From: Mixophyes australis
Lineage: Eukaryota; Chordata; Amphibia; Anura; Limnodynastidae
DNA length: 64,000 nucleotides
Assembly: GCA_036250195.1 (NCBI GenBank)
Contig: JAVHZZ010000004.1
Span: 166,482,369 to 166,546,368 of the forward strand
Direction of reading: 5' to 3'
Positions 1-11,300 of the stretch are shown in pieces. The notes under the pieces are model-generated. The model worked only from the letters and a program-made list of their open reading frames with translations. It was not told the origin of the DNA and ran no database searches. Position 1 is the first letter of the stretch; each line of letters starts with the position of its first letter. The position numbers and the translations under genes were made by a program.

Positions 1-1069
1 ACAACTAAAGTTCAATTGTAATTTGATCTAAGATTCATTTTAACATCTTAGAAACTGTGGTTCTTCAATGATTATATATCTATTTTTACATGTGTCATCC
101 TGTGTAACCTTTAGAATCAGCATAATTTCATCCACTGGGTCCAAACTTATACTGATAAGGTATGACTAATAATATCCCCACAAGGGATGTTTAAGAAGAC
201 TTGCAGGAATATACTCATTTCCTATGATGTAGTGGTATAATTGTGCAAGCTATTCTGTGATTACACAAAAATACATCTCTCGTCCTATCTTTTCCATCCA
301 CCGGCGTATATCTTGCACAATAATCTGGACCTAATGTGACATTTCAATTTTTGCTGGTACACAAAAATGTTATTAGGATCAATCTTTCATTATTTTTCCA
401 CTCCCATACAAGATAATAATGAGTGTGTGCATGTGGAGAGGGGGATGTGGTCCTGGAATTGATAAACTTTTTGGAGCAGCTGAGAGGGGTTTTGATAATT
501 TGGAAAGTCAGATATATAGTGAATCATGATGTGTGACTTGTGATGCTGTAAGTGTACTCTTTACTTTTTTGCCAAATGTTATTTGAACAGGATTCTTAAC
601 TATTTTGAATTATATAAATATACATTGTGAAAAGCAAACAAATGCTACTGACACAGGTTTGCTGAACCACTTTGCTGTTTTATTTAGGCTTGTCAGGATA
701 GAATGAACAGGTACTGTAGTAGTTCCAGCAATCACACAAAAAATATTAACAATGTCATGTGACCCTAACGTTAACTGGACACTTCATTGGCATTGATCAC
801 ACCACCCACAGCACAAGTCCAGCTATTTAAGCTTCCTCCCAAGCACTACATTAGCTGTTCCCTGAATTAATTAAATCCAGGTGCATCACCTGTGCTGTGT
901 GTGTGGAAGGGTATGCACACTTATCCTTGTCTGTAGCCTGAGCCTGCAAATTCCCAAGGAAACTATTAGTCTCTTCTTTAGTAATATGTGGCAAACTGCC
1001 CCTATTGCCACAATATGTAAACTCCTTCAAATTTTAGTTTTCTGCTCTCCTGGAATATCCAGACAACTC
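1..1069. other. Flank without recognisable gene
   Basis: AT-rich unique-looking sequence. The only sizeable open frame overlaps the end of this stretch and the Harbinger terminus and has no recognisable domain. I see no RNA gene or clear repeat boundary here. Confidence 0.5.
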
Positions 1070-1621
1070 CAAGGGCTAGATATACTATCAGGCGTGTTTG
1101 TAAACCCGCCGACTTTCGGCGGGTTTGGCGGCGGTTTAGTCATCGCCGGATTTACTAAGGCTAAACCCGCCATCCAAACGGCCAAAAATGATGTTTCCAA
1201 ACCCGCCTCTGTATAAAGCGCCATGACGGTTTCAACAATGTTCTACATACAAACAGCCGGATTTACTATTAGGGGGTTTATAAAGCCGCCGGAAAACCGC
1301 CATTCAATAGACAAAAATGAAAGCGCTGCTTGTGAGCAGCGAGATTGTTCAAACAGTGTGCTGTTTGAACTATTTAGCCATTTCTAACATAAGAGAAAGA
1401 GCCATTTTGTGCAAAATGTCCTCCTTTAGGATTGTATATGGGAAATGGGCAAACTGGCATGCAATTTGAGGTTTTTTGTTTTTTTTTCCCATCCTGTATT
1501 ATTGAATCCTATTTACTGATGTAAAGGTTTACCGGCCACTCCACGTGCATTTAAAGTGCGTATGAATCTGGAATCTTTGCCTGATGTGGACGTAGTACCA
1601 ATGTTTGTACTCATGTAAACC

Positions 1622-1843
1622 AGGTTCCTAGATATATTTGGTGGGGTGCTTATGTATGCACCTGTTAAGGTGTCTGATATTATCCTGGCTTGCTGTCTGA
1701 TACATAATCTAGCTTTACATCAACTTACCCCACCGATTATTGCAGTACACAGTGAACAAGTAGGGGCCCGTGTCCCATTTGGTGATGTGCAGAGCACACA
1801 GGGGGAGGCAGATTTGAGACCGTCTCATTACAAACAACTTTAA
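1622..1843 (+). pseudogene. Harbinger transposase, C-terminal remnant
   Basis: An open stretch reads RFLDIFGGVLMYAPVKVSDI, then ILACCLIHNLALH. This matches the conserved C-terminal end of HARBI1-type DDE nucleases (RFRxLDxxGG..Y.P.Kv..Ii.aCciLHNia). About 70 residues remain. No upstream frame with the catalytic D, D or E region is visible between the left terminus and here, which leaves only about 550 bp for it, so the catalytic core has been deleted. A poly(A) signal follows at 1858. The gene is convergent with the Myb-like gene of the same element. I am confident of the family and treat the gene as inactive. Confidence 0.8.
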
Positions 1844-1857
1844 ATGTAAGTGCATAC

Positions 1858-1863
1858 AATAAA
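1858..1863 (+). promoter_or_regulatory. Poly(A) signal AATAAA of the transposase remnant
   Basis: AATAAA lies 15 bases after the stop codon of the transposase remnant. A second AATAAA-like site is present near 1923. Confidence 0.5.
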
Positions 1864-2107
1864 AAACATATACTGGTTTTTGATTTTATGTCAGTGCAAT
1901 GGTTTTATTTATGGAATATTTTAATAAAATTGGACCCTTTAAACAGAGGATAGTGTGTACTGTGAATGTTGTAATTGTTAAAATCCCTGGAAAGTGACAG
2001 TTAGAGGTCAATGTGTACGTGAAATTAGTGCATCGTTTTAAAGAAAACAGTATACTCTTGTTTAATGGGAAGAAAAGAAAGAATGATAAGAATTAAATAT
2101 AACTGCA

Positions 2108-2113
2108 TTTATT
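2108..2113 (-). promoter_or_regulatory. Poly(A) signal AATAAA of the Myb-like gene
   Basis: Minus-strand AATAAA, about 70 bases downstream of the stop codon at 2184. Position and strand suit the 3' end of the Myb/SANT-like transcript. Confidence 0.55.
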
Positions 2114-2183
2114 GCATTACAACATAATAAAAGAAAAAGTATAACGCTTACACAACACATTCCCCAAGAATACATTTTTTGCC

Positions 2184-3531
2184 CTAGCGCCGTCTTTTCG
2201 CTGGCATATCACTGTGCTTAGCCCCACTCTCTACCCTCCCTCGCCCACCCCTGGTGCGAGCACCTCTCCTTGGAGGAGTGCTATGTGTGGATCTGCTCGG
2301 CGTACTAGCAGTACTGGTGGAGGCCGATGAAAAAGGGGCCGGCAAGCGGGCAATCAGTTCCTGCTGGAGTTGGCCTGCCAGCCGGATAACATTGGCATTC
2401 CCCTCGCGAATGGAGGAATGCATGGCGTCCACAGACCCAGACATTTGGGCCAGCTGCACATTCGTCTGCTCCAAAGTGCTTGCCAGCCGGTTTATTGCAG
2501 CAGGGATTTGGCTAGTGGAGCGGTGTATTCGCCTCAACTGGGCCGCAATTTGTGACATGTGCCCAGTTTGCCTGTCCATGAACAATGTCTGTTGCTGCTG
2601 GAATGCGCCAATAGACAGCGCCATTTCTCTGGCTGGGTCCATAGTTTCAGGTGCAGGTTGGTGGTGTGATGGTTCAGCAGGGCCAGGTGAAACTTCCTGG
2701 AGGCCAGACACAGGGGCATCCACTGTTACCAGGGTGATGGTTGTTAGGTCCTCTGGCTCAGGGGACATTTCCAGGGACTCCGCCTGAGGTGGCTGGTATG
2801 AAGAGGGCCCTGTGTATGAAAAATGACGGTAAGTATATAGTATATAATATGTTTGTATATTGCATTCTGAACACTGGATAGGAAAGAATATTCTTTAGCA
2901 ACTACAGATTCTTGCACAATGTTTGCATTCCTGATTTCTAGTCCTATGCTACCTGCTTACGGATGCACTTATTATCCTTTTAATACCCATTATCCTTTGG
3001 ACTGTGTAGTACATGCTGGGTTATTTTGACTAAACTGCATGCTATAAAAAGTGGAGATGTTGCCGATAGCAACCAATCAGATTTTAGCTGTCATTTAGTT
3101 GTATGCAATAAATAAAGTAAAGGTATATTCTGATGGGTTTCTATAGGCAACATATCAGTTTAGTAAAATGTAGCCCTAACTTCTCATTGCAAACAATAAA
3201 AAGAAAAAAAAAAAAACATTGACAGCAATATTTGCACAGAAAATCAAGTAACTCCATTATTTCTCTCCTAAACAGAAATCACGCACCTGCTTGCTCGTCT
3301 GTGCCCGAATCTCTCGCTGAAGGTGGAGGTGTAGGTCTGGCACTGGGACTGAACTGCGGTCCTGGCGATTCTGGATGCATTAGAAAAAGCATACAATGTA
3401 TTTCCAGAAAAAAACAATTTCCAAATTTACTGTTTATTGCACAAATGTGTTTGCAAATTTTGTATTTTTTTTTCTATGAGAAAAAAAAACCTTTACAAAC
3501 TATTAGAGGCAAAAATGCACTTTGCAAAACC

Positions 3532-3562
<31 letters not shown>

Positions 3563-4203
3563 TTTGCAAAGAGAAAAGCAGTTTTAAAAAGAGAAAAGCA
3601 GTTTTAAAAAAGAGAAAAGCAGTTTTAAAAAGAGAAAAGCAGTTTTAAAAAAAAAAAAAAAAAAAATACTGTTAGAGTAAAATATGCAAATAACTCACCA
3701 ACTACTTGTCCAAAAGAGGGCGAATCCGTGTCTTGGACGTTTATCCCCTCGACAATCTCTGCCGGCATTATCTGTCGCAGCTCCTCCTCGTACGTTGTGT
3801 ACTCAATACGAAGAGGGGGGCCACCACCCGTGCGCCTGGTTGCCCTCTTTTCCTGGGCCATCTTCTCTTTCACCCTCCTTTTTATATCCGAAAACCGCTT
3901 GCGGCAGTGCGCCACTGTCCTCTTTAGTGGGCCCACTGCGTTCACGGCATCACAGACACGCCCCCACAATTGGTGACGCCGCCTTAGAGGAGTCCGGGCT
4001 GCCAGGTTGCCTAGTATGACCTCGTAACAGGGAACAATATTGTGCACCAACACACAATTCTCATCATGTGAGAAGCGCACATTCCTCCCTGTCTTGGTCT
4101 TCCTGCCCTGACCTGTCTCCTCAACTTCTCCCTCTCCCTCCTCTGACCCCTCAACCTCCATCTCCCTCTCCTCAGCCTGTTCTCCCCTCCTATCTCTGGA
4201 CAT
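2184..4203 (-). CDS. Myb/SANT-like protein of Harbinger, three exons, 404 aa
   Basis: Exon 1 is 4203-3699, exon 2 is 3370-3287, exon 3 is 2809-2184. Donors are GTGAGT and GTGCGT, acceptors end in CAG, both introns are phase 1, and the reading frame stays open through all joins (1215 nt including stop). The order is: an acidic N-terminus (residues 1-30); a trihelix Myb/SANT-like DNA-binding domain (about 41-115; RFSHDENCVLV, LWGRVCDAVN, HCRKRFSDIKRRVKEKM); a proline-rich linker made by exon 2; a predicted helical segment (roughly 270-335); and an S/T-rich basic tail ending PAKRRR, a likely nuclear signal. The domain is the type found in Harbinger accessory proteins, which bind transposon ends and help import the nuclease into the nucleus. 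ATG 4203 is chosen because it opens the frame upstream of the domain. The splice model is inferred from sequence only. Confidence 0.85.
3535..3665. repeat. A-rich short tandem repeat in intron 1
   Basis: About four copies of an 18-19-bp AAAGAGAAAAGCAGTTTT unit between two poly(A) runs. It lies inside intron 1 of the Myb-like gene and creates a spurious lysine-rich frame on the plus strand. Confidence 0.8.
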
Positions 4204-4538
4204 AATGACAAATAAATGTCAAACACACAAAACACAGAAAGACTTACAAACACAAAAGACAAACTACACTAAGTACAGACACACTCTCAACACAGTCACA
4301 CACAAGTAACACAGACAAAGGACAAGTCAAATACCAAAAAAACAATACAGAAAATAAAAGAGAAAATAAATGTACAAAACAGAAAAATACCACAGGACTA
4401 CTCACACTTCAATCAGATATCGCTCCACCAATCCACCAAACTCCAACTCTCACCAACTCTCAGCAAACCACTATCCTCCAAACTCCTCTCACAAAACTCC
4501 TCTAAACCCTATCAGAGAAAAAAGTGTCAGGCCAGTGG

Positions 4539-4546
4539 TTTATATA
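4539..4546 (-). promoter_or_regulatory. Possible TATA box for the Myb-like gene
   Basis: Minus-strand TATATAAA, about 335 bases upstream of ATG 4203 and inside the right end of the Harbinger element. The position is plausible for a promoter with a leader. No transcript evidence is available. Confidence 0.4.
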
Positions 4547-5466
4547 GGGCTTGTGATGTCAAATCTCCTGACTTTGAAAATAGCCAATAGTAACAGGCCA
4601 GGAGACAGGTGTAATTTTCAAAAAAAACGCCTTTACACAAAAGCGCCGTCATTTAAAGCAAAAGCCCCATGTTCTATTCAAAGCCGCCGGCGGCTTTGAG
4701 CATTACATCCCGCCGTGACATCGCCGGCGGCTTCAAATTGAAGCTGATATGCGCCCATTAGTAAATCCGGCTGTTTGCAATGCAAACCCGCCGGAAAACC
4801 GCCGCGATGCATGGCGGCTTCAAGCCGCCATGCATCACGCCTGATAGTAAATCTAGCCCCAAGACTTCGATGAGACCTCCTGTGAATGTAGGCAATTACC
4901 CTGAAATGATGTTTACAAGTGAATGGCATCATCAGGCTCCATCCACCCCTATGAACACTGAGTGGGCAGGGGCGTGATTACAAAATTGGTGCCATCATTA
5001 CTTCTTGCTTCCTAATTGATGACTTCACTCCCACCTCTTCTTTTAATGAAAAAAAGGCAAAACGTCATATATAGATCTCCCTCCTTTCCTCATCTGTTAT
5101 TTTAGAAGAGATAGCATTAGGGAGGAGTGTGACTGCAGTTCTGTGCACTGAAAATTACTTGGAGAGGGTTAGACAGTGTGAAATTTTATTGTAGTTTACA
5201 GGGCCGGATTTACCGCTAGGCAACCTAGGCACCTGCCTAAAGCGGTTGCCACAAATCGGGTGAGGGGCTGGTGATATAGCTAGAAGGCAGAAGCTGTAGT
5301 GGCACTGTAACTGTAGACACCTCAATATGACATCACAGAGTCATGTGGTCGCATCGGTCACATGGTGCAGGAGCTCCATCACTTCTTTTGGTTCCTGTCA
5401 AAAAAAAGGTAAGTGTGTGTGTGTGTGTATGTATATATGTGTTTGTGTGTCTGCAGGGTACAAGGG

Positions 5467-6030
5467 GGGCATGTATGATGGAAGATGCAGGGCACAGGGG
5501 GCATGTATGATGGAAGATGCAGGGCTCAGGGGGCATGTATGATGGAAGATGCAGGGGACAGGGGGCATGTATGATGGAAGATGCAGGTCACAGGGGGCAT
5601 GTATGATGGAAGATGCAGGGCACAGGGGGCATGTATGATGGAAGATGCAGGGCACAGGGGGCATGTGTGATGGAAGATGCAGGGCACAGGGGGCATGTGG
5701 GATGGAAGCTACAGGGCACAGGGGGCACATGTGTGATGGAAGATGCAGGGCACAGGGGGCGCATGTGTGATGGAAGATGCAGGTCACAGGGGGCGCATGT
5801 GTGATGGAAGATGCAGGGCACAGGGGGCGCATGTGTGATGGAAGATGCAGGGCACAGGGGGCATGTGTGATGGAAGATGCAGGGCACAGGGAGCATGTGT
5901 GATGGAAGATGCAGGGCACAGGGGGCGCATGTGTGATGGAAGATACAGGGCATAGGGGGGGCATGTGTGGCTAAAGGTGCTGGGCAGAGAGGGGGCATGT
6001 GTGAAGGTGCTGGGCAGAGGGGGGCATGTG
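5467..6030. repeat. Minisatellite, 32-34-bp unit, about 15-16 copies
   Basis: The unit includes GATGGAAGATGCAGGGCACA followed by a G-run and a CATGTATGAT or CATGTGTGAT start. A 34-bp variant with GGGGCGCATG appears in the middle copies. Unit lengths near 32 with few stops produce long open frames on both strands (for example 5398-5964 minus). These are repeat artefacts. Confidence 0.9.
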
Positions 6031-6209
6031 AGTTATAAGTCTGTTCCCCACATGGCCCCTCTGCAGCCAACAATACCCTTACAACACTCACCAGCCTTTC
6101 TTTGATATTCCCCATGACACGTGCTCATTATCTATTCCCTCACATGACCCGCTGCCTCAATCCTGACACCTCTTACCTCAAAACGAAAAGTGGCACCCTT
6201 TATATTAAT

Positions 6210-6480
6210 ATAAAATGTGTGTGTGAGGGGCCAGTGTATGTATATTATGTGTGTGTGAGGGGCCAGTGTATTTATATGATGTGTGTGTATGAGGGGCTGT
6301 TTGTGGGAGGGAAATAAGTTTATTTTTTAAATGGTAACACTATTAATTTAATGTTGGAGCTGGTTGGAGGGAAATAGGTCTATTTATTAAATGTGTATGC
6401 TATTAATTTAATGTTTTGGTTGGAGGGAGGTCTACTTATAAAATGTGGGTGCTATATTGATTTAACACTGGGGCTGGCTG
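6210..6480. repeat. Two short tandem repeats within the hAT element
   Basis: First, three copies of a GTGTGTGAGGGGCCAGTGTA-type unit (6217-6300). Second, three copies of a 55-60-bp unit with TGGAGGGAAATA and TATTAATTTAATGTT (6300-6480). Confidence 0.7.
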
Positions 6481-7385
6481 TAGTTTGCTAAATTTCGTGT
6501 ACCCATTTTTTTTCCAAATAGGGCCTCCAACATTCCAGGATCCAGACAAGCAGCAGCTGATCTAAAGACACCAGCGGCCACAAGCCGTGAAAGTTACGAG
6601 AACAGGTAGGAGAGAGCAGGGCAATCTGCCAACTATCCTGAATCTGGTGGGATTTATATTATGAGGAGGTCTGACTTGTTTAAATGTTGCACTATGGGAT
6701 TCATGCAGAAGACTGACTTATTAATATGATTATTGCATTCCAGCGCTTTTTCATGTTTCTGTAGGTAGAGGGCTGCAGTCAGTAACTGGAGTGGGGGACG
6801 GTCTGTGACGTGGTAGTGATAGGAGACTGCTGTTTTTTTATTACTGGGCTTGCTAACCATGAACTGCAGTTTCTTGACATATTAATTATGATTAATACCT
6901 AAGTTTAGTTAAAGATAAAGTACAATTTGTGTGAATTGAAAGGTAAGCAGTGGTGGAAGTGGGGTGTATATGGTAGTAGGCCATACCGCTACTTCTCGTA
7001 CTGCCTTCATACAGCTTAATATTCATCGTATGGAGTATATGACTAGCATAATTCAAAATTCTGGTAGATCCTTTGACAAAATATGGGGTCCATGGACATT
7101 ATTCTTTAACTGCTGGGACCACAGTGTGATGCAGTGTAATGATAAAGGAGGGCACAGTCTGATGAGAGGGACAATAATGAGGGGCCGCATGGTGATGCAG
7201 GAGGAGCAGCGTGATGTGCGGCGGCACATAGTTTACCCTTCTACTTAACTATAGGAGTATATGCTATGCTAAAAAAAATATAATGCTATGGATTGTTTTA
7301 GGGAGGCGGGGGGAGGGGGCAGGGGGGGGCAAACCAATATCTTGCCTATGGCACCATAAGATCTAAATCCGGCTCTGGTAGTTTA

Positions 7386-8701
7386 TGTAGAGATCAATCT
7401 GCAAGAATTGTGTGCTGCTAGCCAAAAGGGTTTCAGAGAGTTCTGAGTAGTGACTATTGGTTTTTATTATAGTATATTAAGTATCGACATGTGAACTATT
7501 TAGTTTACAATAATCATGGTGCTGTATAACTGTGAGCAGCACACCCTAATACATACATATATTTCTTGCTTTAAAAATCCAAAGTGCTTCTATTGAAAGC
7601 AGTTTTGTGAGGGGCAGTTTCAGTGACATCTTAAGCAAGTGGGCAAAAAACTGAGTGTTTATTTTTTTTTTTAACTCTGAGCAGAAGTTTAATTGCCTAA
7701 AGTTGCATGCTATTGTGAGGAGGTGTCAGAGGAATTGTAAGGTAACATTCCCTACTTTCCTTATCTCATTGGGCTTTCACTTGGTGTGGTGGCAGCTACA
7801 AGCAGCTCCAACTTCAAGTACCATTATTCCTCTTGGCACCATGGATCAGTCCACAGATCAGGAGCATCCCAGTACCAGTATTGGAAGTAGTAGTACTTTT
7901 ACAACCTTTACTAGTAAAGAAAGGTAATGTGATAAGAAAGTATGGTCAAAATCCAGGATTAAGACAGAATGAATAAGTATTCTTCATAAATTAACGCCAT
8001 ACAATGATAAAATCTTGACATTTGCTGTTGAAAGCTAGATTTACTATCATTTTAAATTTATAGGAGTTGAAGTGTCTTCAGTAGTGTGCGGTCACAAGGT
8101 GTCCTGTAGGAAAGGTGACTGGTAAAGTAAGGGTGAGTTCCATTTATCCCTCCACTTTAACAAATGTCACAGATGGATTAGTGTCTGTCCATTACTCCTG
8201 GGTCTAGTAAGTCCCAGAGAGGCCGTCACTAGTGATATAAATGTCAGCAGTGTGCCTGGATCTCCCCCAGGGGATGACTCGGGTGCGGGTGCAGGGGGGC
8301 ATCTGAACTTAATCAGAATATAGCCTTCATTTGGAATTAGTTCCAAGACTAAGGTCTAATGCACTCTGATATTCATGTCTTACTAAAGTCACTACTTCCT
8401 AATGATGGGTCCACTTTTAGGCAATTCTGAATTCAGGATGTCTCCCTTTAATAGCATTCAAAACAACAAAACTCACTAATCATTTACCTCTGGTGATAAA
8501 TGTTATTTAAGTCAGTAACAGTTATTGATAGGTCTGAGATGATGTCATTGTTTAATTGATCTCACTCAAGTCCCTAACAATGTTTTTTATGACTTCTTAA
8601 TGGATTCCACAGAATACCATAGTCTGCCTTATCTGATTTTCAATTGTATGTTATAGTGATATTCATAGATTTCAGAGTAGTCTATATGAGGGGTTAGTAC
8701 T
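7386..8701. other. No clear gene; possible transposase N-terminal exon
   Basis: Mostly unique-looking. A frame at 7841-7924 begins MDQSTDQEHPSTS and ends just before a GTAATG that could be a splice donor. It faintly resembles the N-terminus of the decayed hAT protein near 31190 (minus). The similarity is too short to assign. Confidence 0.3.
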
Positions 8702-8882
8702 CAGGGGCTGGTTGGGCTGGGGTGCAGGGGGGTATTTGCCCCCCCCCCCCTATTTTCTGTCCCATAGTGGACTACCTTTGTCTGGGTTATTGGGCTACCT
8801 GCATTATTTTCCTTTAAAAAGTTCCTAATAGGCTACTGAGACAAGCCTTGACCACCAGACTAAAATTTGCAGCCCACCCCTG
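8702..8882. mobile_element. hAT-like MITE, 181 bp
   Basis: The ends CAGGGGCTGGTTGGGCTG and (minus strand) CAGGGGTGGGCTGC resemble each other. The interior matches the element at 60361-60475 (CAGGGGGG tract, then AAAATAGGCTGCTAAG-like and CAGACTAAAATTTGCAGCC-like pieces). The 8-bp flanks do not match, so the TSD has decayed or been lost. Confidence 0.65.
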
Positions 8883-10239
8883 ACCTCCCCTTTTCTTCTG
8901 AGCATGCCAATTTTTGCAAGAGACTTTTCGAAGCTATGGTCATGCACAGTTGCATGTATGTGTGGGAAAGTTTTCAAGTGCTGGAGCGTGCTCAAATTTC
9001 AATCCTTTTAGAGCATGCTCTGTACTTCTCCCACAGTCCCAGTTGCTGTTTATCTGGCAATTAGTGACTTATTTAATCAGTGCTTTGACTCTGTATTTGT
9101 GATTCCAGCAGCTCATCTGTGTTATTGTTCCACATGTATAGGCTTGGCTTGTTTGTGACTATGCTGATCTTTCTGCTCCCACATGTCAGCTTTCAACTTA
9201 ACTGTGCTTGTTGCTGTATACCCCTAGGCTTGGTAATTCTGGTGCTATTGCTATTGAATTGTCTGCTTGTTTTTTTAATTATGCACCTCAATATTGCTCT
9301 TATGTTCCTACCTAGTGGCAGCTGCATTAATATTACATCCAGGGTCCTGTCTCCTGGGTCTGGGATCTATTGTTTTTTATGTAGTCATCAGCTGCTGGGC
9401 TTAATGGACTTCTGCCAGGGACATCCTATTTACCCTGTCTGTGCATTTACTAATAAAAGTGTTTTCCGCACAATCATCCTGCTTTCTCATGTATCTGGAT
9501 GGACTTTTGGATGAACTAGGTAAAAAAAAAACACTTATGCAGAAAATAAATAAATGAATATGGGTGAATCATATATATGAAAAAATGGACAATGCTAACA
9601 TTAATCATTGTGATTTTGCAACTTGTTCAGAAGCTTTTTAACATTGCTTTTGCAGCCATATGTTGATATGTAATGTATGAGCCCATTTAAACTTCAAATG
9701 AGTTCTCCCTATGGTATATAAATGTTCTTCAAGTGGATTAGTGTTTGCTGAATATACAGATGTGTCAGCTTTGTATGAGACACATGATGAAGCCAAACAC
9801 TTGTTTTATGACATCATGCAACCTAATTCAAAGTCTGCTGCATTCACACTATTGAATAGGTGGAGAAAAAGTAGATTCAGCATTTACCTCATGCCATAAT
9901 ATTGTGGAAACTTTCTGAAACAAAATTGTGAAGACTGTTCTTATATGGGTCCAATTTATTGTCTGTTTTACTAGAAAAATCTAAATAAGAAAAAATGTAA
10001 TATATTTGCAAAATATCATTCCTTCACTAGCTTCTGCAAGTAGACAGACAGACAGACAGTCCCGTTAATGCTAAAAGAGCAGCAGCAGCCGGTTTGTGAC
10101 TTCTCTGCTACATGTCACCCTATGAACATATTCCTACTGTTGTGTTTCACCTAGTATGAATCCATATTAATCAGCCATTCCATGTCTTTTTTTTAAACCT
10201 GCTGATCATTGCAGTGCATGTTGTCAGTGTCATCTTTAC
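8883..10239. other. No recognisable gene
   Basis: A 131-codon hydrophobic frame at 9119-9514 has no recognisable domain and I do not accept it as a gene. A short (AGAC)n run lies near 10042. No other structure was recognised. Confidence 0.4.
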
Positions 10240-10725
10240 AATCTCACCATTCACACTCCTGCCCGATCCCTGCGCTCTGCCACTGATAGTCGCCTCTCTT
10301 CCACGCTCATTACCACTTCCCACTCCAGAATTCAAGACTTCTCCCGAGCTGCCCCCCTACACTGGAATGACCTCCCTCGCTCCATCCGTCTCGCTCCCAA
10401 GCTGTGCTCCTTCAAACGAGCACTTAAAACTCACCTGTTCCTTAAAGCCTACCAATCATCCACCTAACCCCTCACCTACTCTGCTCCCTCTTGTGTCTGT
10501 TTCGTCCACCCTCCCTTAGGATGTAAGCTCGTTTGAGCAGGGCACTTCTTCCCTCGTGTCTCCACACCTGTTCTTCTGCTCCGTCCTTACTCCATTTGTC
10601 TGTCCCGGAGTTTCTGAAGCACTGGTACTTTGTGTTTACTGTTCTGTACTGTTTAACCCTGTATGGTTTACTGTTTGTACTATGTACAGCGCTGCGGACA
10701 CCTTGTGGCGCCTAACAAATAAATG

Positions 10726-10771
<46 letters not shown>
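10240..10771 (+). mobile_element. L2-type LINE, 3' end with (AAT)n tail
   Basis: The 5'-truncated copy starts in the last part of the reverse-transcriptase ORF. The frame ending at 10467 reads ARSLRSATDSRL, then RAAPLHWNDLPRSIRLAP and FKRALKTHLFLKAYQ, the typical C-terminal end of CR1/L2-group RT proteins. A 3' UTR follows, ending in GCGCTGCGGACACCTTGTGG, AAATAAATGAT and an (AAT)n tail. Copies of the same 3' end lie at 13141, 19662, 21144, 42407 (minus) and 49868. Confidence 0.85.
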
Positions 10772-10772
<1 letters not shown>

Positions 10773-11130
10773 CTGTTTAGTCACTTACAATATCTGGATT
10801 CTTTGGATTCTTGTTGGCAGTGTCAGCATCCCTCTGTGCATCACTGATTAAAATGGGGGCTTAGAACATACTAGATATATTGGACAGGATCTTGCTCCTG
10901 ATCTTATTTCATTTGGCTTTGACTCTTCCATGTTCTATACCTGGATATTAACAACCACTAACTAGTCTTGATTAGTAGAGGTGTGCGCATCTAGTTCCAA
11001 GGGAAAAGGAGATTGCAAAGTTAAAAGATACAAATAGCCTGGGTTTTTAGTGCTATTATATTAAAACCTATTGTAACCTATTTCACTGATTTTCAGAGGA
11101 CCACAAGTAATTTTAAACCTTTCAAGACAC
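10772..11130. other. Unique-looking spacer
   Basis: No gene, repeat or RNA feature was recognised. Confidence 0.4.
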
Positions 11131-11133
11131 TTA

Positions 11134-11297
11134 GGGGCATATTCAATTCCGATCCCGATTCGCGGGATCGCGCCGGAATAACGCGGATGGCTGCGTACGA
11201 AAATCCGCGTTATTGCGGTACCGTATTACCGGCAGTACTGCGCATTTTCCGCGGTAACGCGCGTTACCGCGGATCGGATCGGAATTGAAAATGCCCC
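11134..11297. mobile_element. PIF/Harbinger MITE, 164 bp
   Basis: TIRs GGGGCATATTCAATTCCGAT (left) and GGGGCATTTTCAATTCCGAT (right, minus strand), flanked by TTA on both sides (11131-11133 and 11298-11300). The GC-rich interior has GCGGTAACGCGCGTTACCGC-type palindromes. A relative lies at 52190-52350. Confidence 0.9.
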
Positions 11298-11300
11298 TTA

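Larger units (their letters stand above)
1073..4859. mobile_element. PIF/Harbinger DNA transposon, 3.8 kb
   Basis: The ends are terminal inverted repeats: the left end begins GGGCTAGATATACTATCAGG and the right end, read on the minus strand, begins GGGCTAGATTTACTATCAGG (one mismatch). Both are flanked by the 3-bp duplication CAA (1070-1072 and 4860-4862). A 3-bp TSD fits PIF/Harbinger. GC-rich subterminal palindromes with CCGCCG/CGGCGG motifs lie within about 200 bp of each end. Inside are two convergent genes, as is usual for Harbinger: a remnant of the nuclease on the plus strand (about 1622-1843) and an intact Myb/SANT-like gene on the minus strand (4203-2184). The nuclease gene is mostly missing, so the copy is probably non-autonomous. 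Harbinger transposition generally needs both proteins. Confidence 0.9.
5199..7377. mobile_element. hAT-type non-autonomous element, 2.2 kb
   Basis: Left end CAGGGCCGGATTTA and right end (minus strand) CAGAGCCGGATTTA form short hAT-like TIRs. The flanks carry the exact 8-bp duplication GTAGTTTA (5191-5198 and 7378-7385). Inside are a 32-34-bp minisatellite (5467-6030), 55-60-bp repeats (6300-6480) and a stretch from about 6948 (CAGTGGTGGAAGTGGGG) that may be a second, nested hAT fragment. No transposase frame was recognised. Confidence 0.9.

Noticed and set aside
2254..2787. 177-codon plus-strand frame
   Set aside because: Antisense shadow of exon 3 of the Myb-like gene.
5398..5964. 188-codon minus-strand open frame (and others on both strands)
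   Set aside because: It lies wholly in the 32-34-bp minisatellite; repeat periodicity keeps frames open.
5467..6030. CRISPR-like regular array
   Set aside because: The repeats are directly tandem without unique spacers, in a eukaryotic transposon.
9119..9514. 131-codon hydrophobic frame
   Set aside because: No domain, no promoter or splice context; probably chance.
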